Source of the DNA: Nonomuraea typhae | GTDB lineage: Bacteria > Actinomycetota > Actinomycetes > Streptosporangiales > Streptosporangiaceae | Direction: 5' to 3' | NCBI RefSeq assembly: GCF_009760925.1 | Contig: NZ_VRLV01000010.1 | Location: forward strand, 186,001 to 250,000 | DNA: 64,000 nt | In this document: positions 8,252 through 17,150 of the stretch, piece after piece | Layout: each line of letters starts with the position of its first letter | Numbering within the stretch: the stretch's first letter is position 1 | Notes under the pieces: model-generated | What the model saw: the letters and a program-made list of their open reading frames with translations, nothing else | Told to the model about the DNA's origin: nothing | Databases searched by the model: none | Made by a program: the position numbers and the translations under genes

Positions 8252-9523
8252 CTAGGGAAGGGCCTTGGCCAGGGAGGCCAGACCACGGTTCAGGTCGTCC
8301 TCCGGAATGTTGAGGGCCGGGCGCAGCCGTACAGAACGCTCGCCGCACGGCAGGACCAGCACGCCCTCCTCCTCCCGCAGGCGCTTGATCAGGAGATCGC
8401 GCTCCTCCGCGTCCGGCAGGTCGAAGGCGATCATGAAGCCGCGGCCGCGCGCGCCGGAGACGACGCCGGGGTGCTCGGCCTGCAGCTTGGTCAGGCGTTC
8501 CAGGGCGTGCGCGCCCAGGGTGGCGGCGCGGGTGATCAGGTCGTCACGCTCGATGATCTCCAGGAGGGCGCGGGAGCGGACCATGTCGACCAGGCCGCCG
8601 CCCCAGGTGGAGTTGATGCGGCTGCTCACCTGGAAGACGTTGTCGGCCACTTCGTCCACCCGGCGCCCGGCCATGATGCCGCCCACCTGGACTTTCTTGG
8701 CGAAGGCCACGATGTCGGGCTCCAGGCCGAGCTGCTGGTAGGCCCAGGGCGTGCCGGTGGTGCCGCCGCCGGTCTGCACCTCGTCCAGGACGAACAGGGC
8801 GTCGTACTCGCGGCACAGGTGCTGCATGGCCTGCAGGAACTCGGGGCGCAGGTGGTTGTCGCCGCCCTCGCCCTGGATCGGCTCGGCGATGAAGCAGGCG
8901 ATGTCGTGGGGGTGGCGTTCGAAGGCGGCGCGGGCCTGGGCCAGGGCGCGTTCCTCGGCGGCCTCGACGTCGCCGAAGTGGATGGCGGGGACGTCGATGC
9001 GGGGCCAGCCGAAGGTCGGGAACCTGTCGGTCTTGGCCGGGTCGGTGTTGGTGAGGCTGAGGGTGTAGCCGCTGCGGCCGTGGAAGGCGCGGGTGAGGTG
9101 GAGAACCTTCGTGCCCAGGTCGCGGCTGCGTCCTTCGGCCTCGTTCTTGCGGCTCTTCCAGTCGAAGGCGGTCTTCAGCGCGTTCTCGACGGCCAGCGCG
9201 CCGCCTTCGACGAAGAACAGGTGGGGCAGGTCCGGGTCGCCGAGCACGCGACTGAAGGTCTCGGTGAAGTCGGCCAGGTGCTCGGTGTACATGTCCGGGT
9301 TGGCGGGCTTGTTCCTGGCCACCTCGCCCAGGATCCGAGCCGTCTCCTTGTCGAAGGGAGGGTTCACGCCGAGCGGAGCAGAGGCGAAGAACGTATAGAA
9401 GTCCAGATATTTCCGGCCGGTGCGCGCGTCGGTCAGCCAGGAGCCCTGGCTGCGCTCGAGGTCGAGCACGAGCCGGTAACCGTCGACGAGAAGATGGCGA
9501 GCGAGGCGGTCGAGTACGTCCAT
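8252..9523 (-). CDS. lat: L-lysine 6-transaminase
   Basis: A class III PLP aminotransferase of 423 residues. It moves the epsilon-amino group of lysine to 2-oxoglutarate, giving 2-aminoadipate semialdehyde, which cyclises to piperideine-6-carboxylate. Evidence is the full-length match to LAT features: EGGALAVENALKTAFDWK, the Asp of LDEVQTG (about 247) that binds the PLP ring nitrogen, and the FAKKVQVGG segment (about 274-282) with the Schiff-base Lys. GAGGAAG precedes the ATG. No piperideine-6-carboxylate dehydrogenase or Lrp-type regulator is adjacent, and no cephamycin genes are present, so general lysine catabolism or stationary-phase use is more likely than antibiotic supply. Confidence 0.92.
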   Translation of the reverse strand: MDVLDRLARHLLVDGYRLVLDLERSQGSWLTDARTGRKYLDFYTFFASAPLGVNPPFDKETARILGEVARNKPANPDMYTEHLADFTETFSRVLGDPDLPHLFFVEGGALAVENALKTAFDWKSRKNEAEGRSRDLGTKVLHLTRAFHGRSGYTLSLTNTDPAKTDRFPTFGWPRIDVPAIHFGDVEAAEERALAQARAAFERHPHDIACFIAEPIQGEGGDNHLRPEFLQAMQHLCREYDALFVLDEVQTGGGTTGTPWAYQQLGLEPDIVAFAKKVQVGGIMAGRRVDEVADNVFQVSSRINSTWGGGLVDMVRSRALLEIIERDDLITRAATLGAHALERLTKLQAEHPGVVSGARGRGFMIAFDLPDAEERDLLIKRLREEEGVLVLPCGERSVRLRPALNIPEDDLNRGLASLAKALP

Positions 9524-9608
9524 GTGTCTTCCTCTCGGGGCGAGCCAGACACGAGATACCTTCCCTATAGATGCCGTAAATACCCGTAAACTTTGCGTGC
9601 CCAGCGCT

Positions 9609-10136
9609 TCATGACGCCAGCTTCTTCACGTTGAAGGACAGGACCACCATCGCGATGCCGTAGATGATCGCGAAGATGCCGAGCAGCCAGGTCAGCGTGA
9701 GCATCCCGGTCGCGGGCCAGATGATGAGCAGGATGCCGAAGATCACCGACAGGATGCCGCCCAGGATGAGCATCCACTCGTTGTCGATGTCCTTGCGCAA
9801 CTGGACGCCGGCCACGATCTCCGCGACACCGGTGAAGATCGCCCAGAAGGCGATGACGTAGAGCAGGGCGAGCGCGGTGATCCCCGGCCAGGCGAAGGCC
9901 ACGATGCCGGCCAGGATGCCGATGATGCCGGAGATGATGAGCCACGCCCTCGACTGCACGTTGTGGCCGAAGGCGGCGAAGAGCGAGAACAGGCCGCTGA
10001 CGATCGCGTAGGCGCCGAAGAAGATCACCAGGACGTACAGCGTGATCCCCGGCCACACGAGCGCGAGGATGCCGAAGATGATGGCGCAGATGCCTCGGAT
10101 GAGGATGAGCCACCATGTGCGCGCGATTTGCTCCAT
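9609..10136 (-). CDS. HdeD family membrane protein
   Basis: A protein of 175 residues with about six membrane segments. It is built of three internal repeats, each ending in a W-P-[GA] turn (LVWPGIT, FAWPGIT, IIWPATG), the hallmark of HdeD/DUF308. E. coli HdeD is linked to acid resistance at high cell density; in actinomycetes the role is unknown. The N-terminus MEQIARTWWLILIRG is typical. The gene lies 85 bases before lat and may be read through into it. Confidence 0.88.
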   Translation of the reverse strand: MEQIARTWWLILIRGICAIIFGILALVWPGITLYVLVIFFGAYAIVSGLFSLFAAFGHNVQSRAWLIISGIIGILAGIVAFAWPGITALALLYVIAFWAIFTGVAEIVAGVQLRKDIDNEWMLILGGILSVIFGILLIIWPATGMLTLTWLLGIFAIIYGIAMVVLSFNVKKLAS

Positions 10137-10193
10137 GCCCCGATGTTTTCCAGAAAGATCGCGCGTGCAGACCCTAAGGCGGTCAAAAGTCGG

Positions 10194-10841
10194 TCATGCA
10201 TGGGCGTAGACCACGATCGAGACCGCGACGTACTGCACCAGGTAGGCGGCCAGGGTGAAGGCGTGGAAGACCTCGTGGAAACCGAACCAGGCGGGAGAGG
10301 GGTCCGGGCGGCGCAGGCCGTACACGATCGCCCCGGCGCTGTAGAAGACGCCGCCCACGGCCACGAGCACGACGGCGGCGATGCCCGCGCCCGCCAGCAG
10401 CTGCGGCATCACGAAGACGGCCGTCCAGCCGAGCGCCAGATAGAGCACGGTGTAGAGCCAGCGTGGCGCGCCTATCCAGAAGACGCGAAAGAGCACCCCG
10501 GCCAGGGCGCCGCCCCAGGTGACCACGAGCACCGCGATCCGGGCGGCGCCGGAGAGCGCGAGCAGGGCGAAGGGGGTGTAGGTGCCGGCGATGATCAGGT
10601 AGATGTTGGCGTGATCGAAGCGGCGCAGCGCCTCGGCCAGGCGGGGGCCGAGCGTGCCGCGGTGGTAGGTGGCCGAGATGCCGAAGAGCAGCCCCGAGGT
10701 GATGGCGTAGATCGCCGAGGCCAGCCGTGCCTGCAGGGTCGGGCCCAGTGCCACGAGCGCGAACCCCGCGACGAGCGTCACAGGCAGCGCCCCCGTGTGC
10801 AACCAGCCGCGCAGCCTGGGCTTCGCGAGAACGGTCGTCAT
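10194..10841 (-). CDS. Hemolysin III / PAQR family membrane protein
   Basis: A 215-residue, seven-helix protein. The three metal-site motifs of the PAQR superfamily are present: SATYHRG (near 60), FDHANIYLIIAGTYTP (near 80) and FHEVFHAF (near 195). Bacterial members are called hemolysin III or YqfA; proposed roles include membrane-fluidity or fatty-acid homeostasis, and true haemolytic activity is doubtful. An 18-bp perfect palindrome just upstream suggests control by a TetR-type repressor not encoded next to it. Confidence 0.9.
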   Translation of the reverse strand: MTTVLAKPRLRGWLHTGALPVTLVAGFALVALGPTLQARLASAIYAITSGLLFGISATYHRGTLGPRLAEALRRFDHANIYLIIAGTYTPFALLALSGAARIAVLVVTWGGALAGVLFRVFWIGAPRWLYTVLYLALGWTAVFVMPQLLAGAGIAAVVLVAVGGVFYSAGAIVYGLRRPDPSPAWFGFHEVFHAFTLAAYLVQYVAVSIVVYAHA

Positions 10842-10844
10842 ATA

Positions 10845-10862
10845 ACCTACGGTACCGTAGGT
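10845..10862. promoter_or_regulatory. Perfect 18-bp palindrome before the hemolysin III gene
   Basis: ACCTACGGTACCGTAGGT is fully self-complementary and ends four bases from the hemolysin III start codon (minus strand). Length, symmetry and position fit a TetR-family operator covering the transcription start. Confidence 0.65.
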
Positions 10863-10882
10863 AAGGTTCCCCTTAGCAACCC

Positions 10883-12415
10883 CTACATGCCCTGGAGAAA
10901 CCGCGCGGCTATCGGCACCGCCGCCGACCTGCCGGAACCGCCGTTGCGCACGAACACGCAGAAGGCCACGTCATCCCGGTAGCCGATGAACCAGCCGTGG
11001 TCCTTCTGCTCCTCCACCTCGGCGGTGCCGGTCTTGCCCGCCGTACCCTCGGGCAGGCCGGACTCCGCGCCGGTGCCGTACTCGACCACGGCCCGCATCA
11101 TCTCGCGCAGCCCCTCGGCCAGCCCCTCGTCGAGCGGCACGTCCGCCGGCGGGGCGCCCTCCTGGTTGGCGGCCTCGTCGCCGGGCAGCAGCCGGGGCGA
11201 ACGCCAGACACCGCTCTCGACGGCGGCGGCGACCATGGCCATGCACAGCGGCGTGGCCTGCACCGAACCCTGGCCGATGACGTCGGAGCCGAACCAGTTC
11301 ATGTCCTCGGGCACGCGCATCTGGCCGCAGACGCCCCCCGCGCCCGTGGGCAACTGCACGCCGCGGAAGCCCCACTGGGAGACGGCCTCGGTGAACTCCT
11401 CCGGCTCCAGGCGGGTGGTGGCCTGCTCCACGAACGTGGTGTTGCAGGAATGGGCGAAGGACTCGGTGAAGGTGATGCTGCCGCGGTCGGTGCCGCCCGC
11501 GTTGTCGAACGGGCGGAATCCCGGGATCTGGTAGCGGCCGGGGCACTCGACCAGGTCAGACGTGGACAGTCCGGTCTGCATCAGAGCCGCGGCCACGACC
11601 GTCTTGAACGTCGAGCCGGGCGGGAAGAGCGTCGAGAACGCCTTGTCGCCGTCGGCCAGCCGGTCGGCCACGGCCAGGATCTCGCCGGTGCTGGAGCGGA
11701 TCGCCACGATGGCCGCGTCGGTGACCCCGTCCAGGGCGCGGGCGGCCGCGGCCTGGACCGGGCGCGAGAGCGTGGTCTTGTGCGGCTTCGTCTTGGGCGC
11801 CTTGCTGAGCAGCACCCGGGTGCTGTCGTCCGGCATGATCACCTGGAGGGCCGTGCCGCTCTTGACGGGATACGCCGCGGACAGCTTCCCGAGGTAGTGC
11901 TCAGCGTAGTTGTCCTCGGGCAGGCGGTCGCCCTCGGCGGTGACCAGCTCGACCGTGGGGCCCTCCACCGTGGCCAATTCCAGGATGCCGTTGTCCTTGA
12001 GCAGCGGGTGCAGGGTCTCCGGCGCCCAGATCACCTGCCAGGTGCTCTCGCGTACGGCCAGCCGCAGGGTGCTCTGGAAGTCCCACCAGCCGAGATCGCG
12101 TAATTTGCGCCTCCCGCTGAACGGCACCTCGGCGCTGTCGTCCCCGGTCATCCTGAGCGCGCCAGGCGTCAGCTCGATCGCGTCCACCCGCAGCGTGGCC
12201 GACAGCGACGTGTGCCGCTGCGCGAAGTCGTCGGGCGCCCGGTGGACGAGGCGGCGCATGGCCGGCACGTCGCCGCGCCGCCAGGAGGTGAAGTACGACG
12301 CGGCCGTCTGCTCGGGGCTGCCGTGCGTGCTGTTGGCCGCGAGCACGGCGAAGGCTCCAGCCCCCATGACCGCCAGAAGCGCAATGAGGAGGACAATCAG
12401 CCTTCGTCGTCGCAT
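10883..12415 (-). CDS. MecA-type penicillin-binding protein (transpeptidase)
   Basis: A single-pass peptidoglycan transpeptidase of 510 residues. An Arg-rich N-terminus and signal anchor (about 2-28) lead to an NTF2-like MecA N-terminal domain (about 33-140). The transpeptidase domain carries STFK (Ser268 as nucleophile), SCN (near 322) and KTGTAE (near 465). I chose the ATG at 12415 because GGGAG lies seven bases before it and the Arg run plus signal anchor then starts the protein; an upstream start at 12451 is possible. In Firmicutes this layout gives low beta-lactam affinity; here it may serve growth, division or sporulation. Confidence 0.9.
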   Translation of the reverse strand: MRRRRLIVLLIALLAVMGAGAFAVLAANSTHGSPEQTAASYFTSWRRGDVPAMRRLVHRAPDDFAQRHTSLSATLRVDAIELTPGALRMTGDDSAEVPFSGRRKLRDLGWWDFQSTLRLAVRESTWQVIWAPETLHPLLKDNGILELATVEGPTVELVTAEGDRLPEDNYAEHYLGKLSAAYPVKSGTALQVIMPDDSTRVLLSKAPKTKPHKTTLSRPVQAAAARALDGVTDAAIVAIRSSTGEILAVADRLADGDKAFSTLFPPGSTFKTVVAAALMQTGLSTSDLVECPGRYQIPGFRPFDNAGGTDRGSITFTESFAHSCNTTFVEQATTRLEPEEFTEAVSQWGFRGVQLPTGAGGVCGQMRVPEDMNWFGSDVIGQGSVQATPLCMAMVAAAVESGVWRSPRLLPGDEAANQEGAPPADVPLDEGLAEGLREMMRAVVEYGTGAESGLPEGTAGKTGTAEVEEQKDHGWFIGYRDDVAFCVFVRNGGSGRSAAVPIAARFLQGM

Positions 12416-12444
12416 ACCGTTTCTCCCAGGGAAGGGGACAGAAA

Positions 12445-13290
12445 GTGGCACGTGGACAGCGGGAACCGATGCCCGGACGGTACCCGGTGACGTTCGGCGA
12501 GGTCGAGCTTCTCCGGGATCTCGACCGGCAGGACGGCTGGTTGCTGTTCAAGGATGGCGTACCTCAGTCGTATGTCGACCTTCAAGACCCCACATTTCTG
12601 GAATTCGAATATGTGAGGCTTATGGCCGATGTCATCGACGTCATGGACGACGGCCCGCTCTCCTGCCTGCACGTCGGCGGCGGCGCCTGCTCCATCCCCC
12701 GCTACGTCTCGGCCACCCGCCCCGGCTCCCGCCACATCGTCCTCGAGCCCGACGGCCTGCTCGTCAACCTCGTGCGCGAGCAACTCGACCTGCGCTCCAT
12801 ACCCAAGCTCAAGGTCATCGTGGCCGGGGGCCGCGAGGGCACCCAGAAGATCTGGGACGAAAGCGCCGACCTCGTCGTCCTCGACGCCTTCACCGGCGCG
12901 ACCATGCCGGTCGAACTGGCCACCGCCGAATACCTCGCCGATCTGGCCCGCGTCCTGCGCCCCACCGGCACCCTGCTGATCAACATCGCCGACGGCAAGG
13001 GCCTGGCCTTCGCCCGCCGCCTGCTCGCCACCGTCACCGGCGCCTACGGCCACGTCGCGCTGCTGGCCGAGCCCGCCATCATGCGCGGGCGCCGCTTCGG
13101 CAACCTCATCGTGGCCGCCTCCCGCACCGCCCTGCCCGTCGATCTCCTCACCCGCCGCGCCGCCGGCGGCCTCACCCAGGCCAGATGCGTGTACGGCGCA
13201 GCCCTGACGAACTTCATCGCCGGAGCCGCCCCCATCCACGACGGCGACCCGGTCCTCGCCCCCGTGCCGCCCCCGTCGGTGTTCGGCTGA
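12445..13290 (+). CDS. Spermidine-synthase-like methyltransferase-fold protein
   Basis: A Rossmann-fold protein of 281 residues. LHVGGGACSIPRY (about 74-86) is the cofactor glycine motif. LEPDG supplies the acidic residue for the nucleoside ribose. DLVVLDAFTGATMP (about 146-159) matches the loop that holds the catalytic Asp in aminopropyltransferases. Actinomycete members of this family without membrane segments have no proven polyamine role. The GTG start has AAGGGG seven bases before it; an ATG at 12469 is the alternative. It diverges from the penicillin-binding protein gene with only 29 bases between starts. Confidence 0.8.
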   Translation: MARGQREPMPGRYPVTFGEVELLRDLDRQDGWLLFKDGVPQSYVDLQDPTFLEFEYVRLMADVIDVMDDGPLSCLHVGGGACSIPRYVSATRPGSRHIVLEPDGLLVNLVREQLDLRSIPKLKVIVAGGREGTQKIWDESADLVVLDAFTGATMPVELATAEYLADLARVLRPTGTLLINIADGKGLAFARRLLATVTGAYGHVALLAEPAIMRGRRFGNLIVAASRTALPVDLLTRRAAGGLTQARCVYGAALTNFIAGAAPIHDGDPVLAPVPPPSVFG

Positions 13291-13959
13291 TCAGCCCTCC
13301 AGGTAGGCCAGCACCGCGGCCACCCGCCGGTTGACGTCGGCGCTGTTCTCCAGCCCGAGCTTCGAGAAGATCGCGTTGACGTTCTTCTCCACCGACGACA
13401 GCGACAGGTGCAGCTCCCGCCCGATCGCCGGGTTGGAGCGGCCCCGCGCCATCTCCCGCAGCACGTCACGCTCCCTTTCGGTCAGCGACTCGGTGCCACC
13501 GCGCACCGCCCGCCGCGACATCAGCCCCTCGACGACCTTCGGATCGATCACTGAGCCGCCCTCGGCCACCGCGGCGATGGCGCCGAGCAGCTCGTCCATG
13601 TCGCCGACCCGATCCTTGAGCAGGTAGGCGAACCCCTCGGTGCCCTGCTTGAACAGCTCCAGCGCATACAGCGCGTCCCCGAACTGCGACAGGACGACCA
13701 CCCCGACCCGGGGATGGGCCGCCCGCACCGCATGGGCCGCGTCGATGCCCTCGAACCCGGCCCGCCAGCCGCCGCCCGGCATCCGGATGTCGGTGATCAC
13801 CACCTCCGGCGAGAACCGGCGCACCGCGTCCATCAGCTCGTCGGCGTTGCCCACCGCCGCCACGACGGTGACCCTGCCGGTGGTCTCCAGCAGCCGCCGG
13901 GTCCCCTCGCGCACCAGGTAGTGATCATCTGCCACGACCGTCCGCAGCGGCTCAGTCAT
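13291..13959 (-). CDS. NarL/LuxR family response regulator
   Basis: A protein of 222 residues. The receiver domain has acidic residues DDH near 10 and the phosphoacceptor Asp in VVITDIRMP (about 55). The C-terminal LuxR helix-turn-helix runs from SLTERERDVLREMARG to VEKNVNAIFSKLGL. It is the partner of the kinase encoded just upstream, whose last eight bases it overlaps. It ends one base from the convergent spermidine-synthase-like gene, with no room for a separate terminator. Confidence 0.94.
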   Translation of the reverse strand: MTEPLRTVVADDHYLVREGTRRLLETTGRVTVVAAVGNADELMDAVRRFSPEVVITDIRMPGGGWRAGFEGIDAAHAVRAAHPRVGVVVLSQFGDALYALELFKQGTEGFAYLLKDRVGDMDELLGAIAAVAEGGSVIDPKVVEGLMSRRAVRGGTESLTERERDVLREMARGRSNPAIGRELHLSLSSVEKNVNAIFSKLGLENSADVNRRVAAVLAYLEG

Positions 13960-15661
13960 GCGCCGGCACCCACGCGCTCACCGTGGTCCCCTCCCCGATC
14001 GTGCTCGTCACCTTCAGCCCGCCGCCCAGCGCGCTCAGCCGGTCGGCCAGCGCCCCGAGCGCCCCGGGAGGCGGGTCGAAGCCCCGCCCGTCGTCGCTCA
14101 CCTCGGCGCGCAGCCGCCCGCCGGTCCGCGACAGCCGTACCAGTATCTTCGCCGCCGCGGCGTGCTTGAGCGCGTTGGCCAGCGCCTCGCTGACCGTGAA
14201 GTACAGCGCGCCCTCGACCTCGTCGGGGAACCGTTCCGTGCGCAGGCCCGGATCGGCCAGCACGGTCGTCGGCACGGGCAGGCGCGCGCCCCGCGACTCC
14301 ACCGCCTCCACCAGCCCGCCCTGGGTCAGCACGGACGGGTGGATGCCCGTGGCCAGCTCCCGCAGGTCGTCCAGCGTCTGCCGGGCCTGCTCGCGCAAGG
14401 GGGGCAGCATCTCGGCGTCACCCGAGGCACGGGCCAGCTCCAGCCCGGCGATCAGGGCCACGAGCTGCTGCTGGACGCCGTCGTGAAGGTTGCGCTCCAG
14501 CCGCCGCCGCTCGGCCTCCTGCGCGTTGACCAGCCGCGTCGCCAGCGCGGCGCTGCGAATGGCCAGCCCGACGGGCACCGCGAACGCGTGCAGCAGCCGC
14601 CGGTCCTCGGCGCTGAAACGGCCCTGGTTCTTCGGCCCTGCGGTCAGCTCGCCCAGCCCGCCCGCCACGCTCTCCCGCACGCTCGCCGCGCCGTCCTTGG
14701 CCCCGGCGAGGAAACTCCCGCCGCCCTTCAGCGACACCTCCGCCCAGCGCACGTCCAGCCCTTCCTGTACGGCTCGCGCCAGCGTGGTCAGCTGCGCCCC
14801 CGGCTCGGCGTCCTGGAGCGCCGGGGACAGGTCGGACAGCAGCTCGGAGACCGTGGGCCGCATGTCGAAGACGAGCGAGAGCCGGGAGCCCCGGATGCCG
14901 AGACGGATGTCGAGCAACTGGTGGCGCACCAGGGCGACGGCGATCGCCGCGGGCACCGACAGCAGGACGGCGAGCAGGCCGAAGGATGCCGCGGCGGGCG
15001 AGCCGCTGCCGAAGGAGAAGTACGTCACGATCAATCCGGCCAGGCTGAGGGCGCCCCCGATGACGATCCATCGGTAGGCGCGCCGCTCCGCCGCACCCGC
15101 CCGGACGGCGCGCACGATCAGGCCGGTGAACGCGACGAACGCCAGGATCATCACGATGCCCTGGCCGAGCGCACCGGCCAGGGCGGCGATGAGCCCGGTG
15201 GTGCCGTACTGCGCGAGCGGGTTACGCATCTGGACGTAGTCCAGGGGAAGGAAGGGCATGGAGAGCGCGTGGAGCACGATGGCGCCGGCGGCGAGCCTGG
15301 CGATCCACCGCCACCGTGGCGAGGGCAGCCGCCCGTCGGGGAACAGCAGCGGCAGGAAGACCCACTGCAGGCCGTAGAAGACGGGGAAGAACGCCGTCAG
15401 GAGCTGTCCGAGGACGTCGAGCCCGGTGCGCACGTTCAGGCCGACGCCCAGGGTGCCGAGACCGAAGCCGGCGGCGGTGGCCAGCAGCACCCAGCCGTAG
15501 CGGACGTCGGGCCGGCGTACCGCGATCAGCCAGCCGAGCACGGGCGTGATCAGCCCGACGCCGATATAGATCATCTGCGCGGCGGTCATGCCCTCCATCA
15601 GCGCGCCGGCGACCAGGCTGCCCCCGGCCAGCAGCGCCAGGGCGCCCGCGAGTGCTCTCAT
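13952..15661 (-). CDS. Membrane sensor histidine kinase, NarL-system type
   Basis: A protein of 569 residues with about eight hydrophobic segments in the first 240. A linker follows, then a HisKA_3 dimerisation helix with the phosphorylated His in ERNLHDGVQQQ (about 385-395), then an HATPase domain with the N-box in SEALANALKHA (about 495) and DDGRGFD. The many membrane segments and lack of a large outer domain suggest sensing within or at the membrane. Overlap with the response regulator shows one operon. The gene diverges from the serine hydrolase gene across 109 bases. Confidence 0.93.
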   Translation of the reverse strand: MRALAGALALLAGGSLVAGALMEGMTAAQMIYIGVGLITPVLGWLIAVRRPDVRYGWVLLATAAGFGLGTLGVGLNVRTGLDVLGQLLTAFFPVFYGLQWVFLPLLFPDGRLPSPRWRWIARLAAGAIVLHALSMPFLPLDYVQMRNPLAQYGTTGLIAALAGALGQGIVMILAFVAFTGLIVRAVRAGAAERRAYRWIVIGGALSLAGLIVTYFSFGSGSPAAASFGLLAVLLSVPAAIAVALVRHQLLDIRLGIRGSRLSLVFDMRPTVSELLSDLSPALQDAEPGAQLTTLARAVQEGLDVRWAEVSLKGGGSFLAGAKDGAASVRESVAGGLGELTAGPKNQGRFSAEDRRLLHAFAVPVGLAIRSAALATRLVNAQEAERRRLERNLHDGVQQQLVALIAGLELARASGDAEMLPPLREQARQTLDDLRELATGIHPSVLTQGGLVEAVESRGARLPVPTTVLADPGLRTERFPDEVEGALYFTVSEALANALKHAAAAKILVRLSRTGGRLRAEVSDDGRGFDPPPGALGALADRLSALGGGLKVTSTIGEGTTVSAWVPAHD

Positions 15662-15770
15662 GAGTGTCCATCCTGTTCAGCGGGCGTGTGCGACGTCTAT
15701 GCGGTTGACCGCATATCGGGGTGCGGTCAGCCTGGTGGGGGCAGCCGGCAGATCTTGCCAAGGTAAGGGC

Positions 15771-17150
15771 ATGTTCCCTCGGATGACATCGAAGTCCTTG
15801 CTCGCCCTGGCCGTCGCCGGAACGCTGGCGGCCGGATCCGGCGGTGTCGCGGCCCCGGCCGGCGCCACGACCACCACGGCCGCCACGACCGCCACGACCG
15901 CCACGACCGCCACGGCCGTCACGGCCTCCTCGGCCTCCTCGGCCTCCTCGGCGGACGTGGAGATCCCGGCGACCCCGGCCGGGCGGCAGTTGCGCTGGAT
16001 GCTCGACGCCCTCACGCGGGCGCCGGTCCCGGAGAGCGAGATCAAGGAGCACGTCGCGGCCGGCTATCTGGAGCAGGTGCCGCCCGAACAGTTCAACCAA
16101 ACCTTCCAGGGGTGGAAGGCGTTCACGCTGACCGCGGTGGACGGCGCCGGACCCACCTCGCTCACCGCCAAGGGAACCCTCGGCGGCCAGGGCGTGCGCG
16201 TCACGCTCAGAGTGGACGGCGACGGGAAGATCAACTGGGTGAGTTTCGATGCGGACGTTCCGCCCGCGCCGACGAGCTGGAAGGAACTGCAGGGGCGCCT
16301 GGCCGAGGCGGCCCCGCAGTACAGCTTCCTGGCGGCGGAGATCACGGACCGCCGATGCCGTCCCGCGCAGGTCGCGGGCGCGCAGAAGGCGCGGCCGCTC
16401 GGCTCGATGTTCAAGCTCTACGTGCTCGGCGCGGTGGCCGAGCAGATCCGCGCGGGCGCCTACACCTGGGACACGCAGCTCACGATCACCCCGGAGCTGA
16501 AGAGCCTGGGCGGCGAGCTGTCGGCCCGCCCCGACGGCAGCAAGGTCAGCGTCTTCGAGACGGCCAAGCTGATGATCGGCATCAGCGACAACACCGCCAC
16601 CGACCTGCTCATCCACAAGGCCGGCAGGAAAGCCGTCGAGCAGACCATGCGCGCGTGGGGCGGGCGGAAGGAGGGCAACGTGCCCTTCCTGACCACGCGG
16701 GAGCTGTTCGTCCTCAAGGGCGCCGACTATCCCGAGCACGCCGACGCCTACAAGCGCCTCGGCACCCGGGCCAAGCGTGCCTATCTGCGCGACACCGTCG
16801 CCAAGGTGCCGCTCACCGCGATCAGGCCGTGGGTGAAGCCACGCGAGCTGGAAACCCTCGAGTGGTTCGCCTCGCCCGCCGAGATCTGCCGCGCCCACGC
16901 CGAGCTGCGCCGCTCGCCCGACCCGAAGGTCGACGACGTGATGTCGAGCAACTCCGGCCTGCTCGCGAAGGGAACCTGGTTCAAGGGCGGCGAGGAGGTC
17001 GGCCTCACCGACCTCGGCTACTCCTACCGGGCGGGCAAGAAGGTCTCCTTCATCACCGTGATGACGACCAACCCGTCCTCGCCGTTCCCGCCCGGCCACA
17101 CCTACGAGCTCATCAGCCTCGCCCAGGGGGCGGTCAAGCTCCTGAAGTGA
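15771..17150 (+). CDS. Secreted Cpe/LpqF-like serine hydrolase, beta-lactamase fold
   Basis: A protein of 459 residues. A signal peptide is followed by an Ala/Thr-rich spacer, then an NTF2/ketosteroid-isomerase-like N-terminal domain (about 65-180), then a class A beta-lactamase-like domain. Motifs are SMFK (Ser about 212), SDN (about 272) and KGT in place of KTG (about 399). The two-domain layout matches Orf12 of clavulanic acid clusters and mycobacterial LpqF. Family members are often poor beta-lactamases, and the changed third motif suggests esterase, amidase or binding activity. I chose the ATG at 15771 from AAGG upstream. The 3' end overlaps the convergent glycosidase gene by 17 bases. 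Confidence 0.85.
   Translation: MFPRMTSKSLLALAVAGTLAAGSGGVAAPAGATTTTAATTATTATTATAVTASSASSASSADVEIPATPAGRQLRWMLDALTRAPVPESEIKEHVAAGYLEQVPPEQFNQTFQGWKAFTLTAVDGAGPTSLTAKGTLGGQGVRVTLRVDGDGKINWVSFDADVPPAPTSWKELQGRLAEAAPQYSFLAAEITDRRCRPAQVAGAQKARPLGSMFKLYVLGAVAEQIRAGAYTWDTQLTITPELKSLGGELSARPDGSKVSVFETAKLMIGISDNTATDLLIHKAGRKAVEQTMRAWGGRKEGNVPFLTTRELFVLKGADYPEHADAYKRLGTRAKRAYLRDTVAKVPLTAIRPWVKPRELETLEWFASPAEICRAHAELRRSPDPKVDDVMSSNSGLLAKGTWFKGGEEVGLTDLGYSYRAGKKVSFITVMTTNPSSPFPPGHTYELISLAQGAVKLLK

Noticed and set aside
8252..17150. A beta-lactam biosynthetic cluster built from lat, the PBP and the serine hydrolase
   Set aside because: No ACV synthetase, isopenicillin N synthase, clavulanate synthase or transport genes are present, and the three genes lie on different strands with unrelated genes between them.
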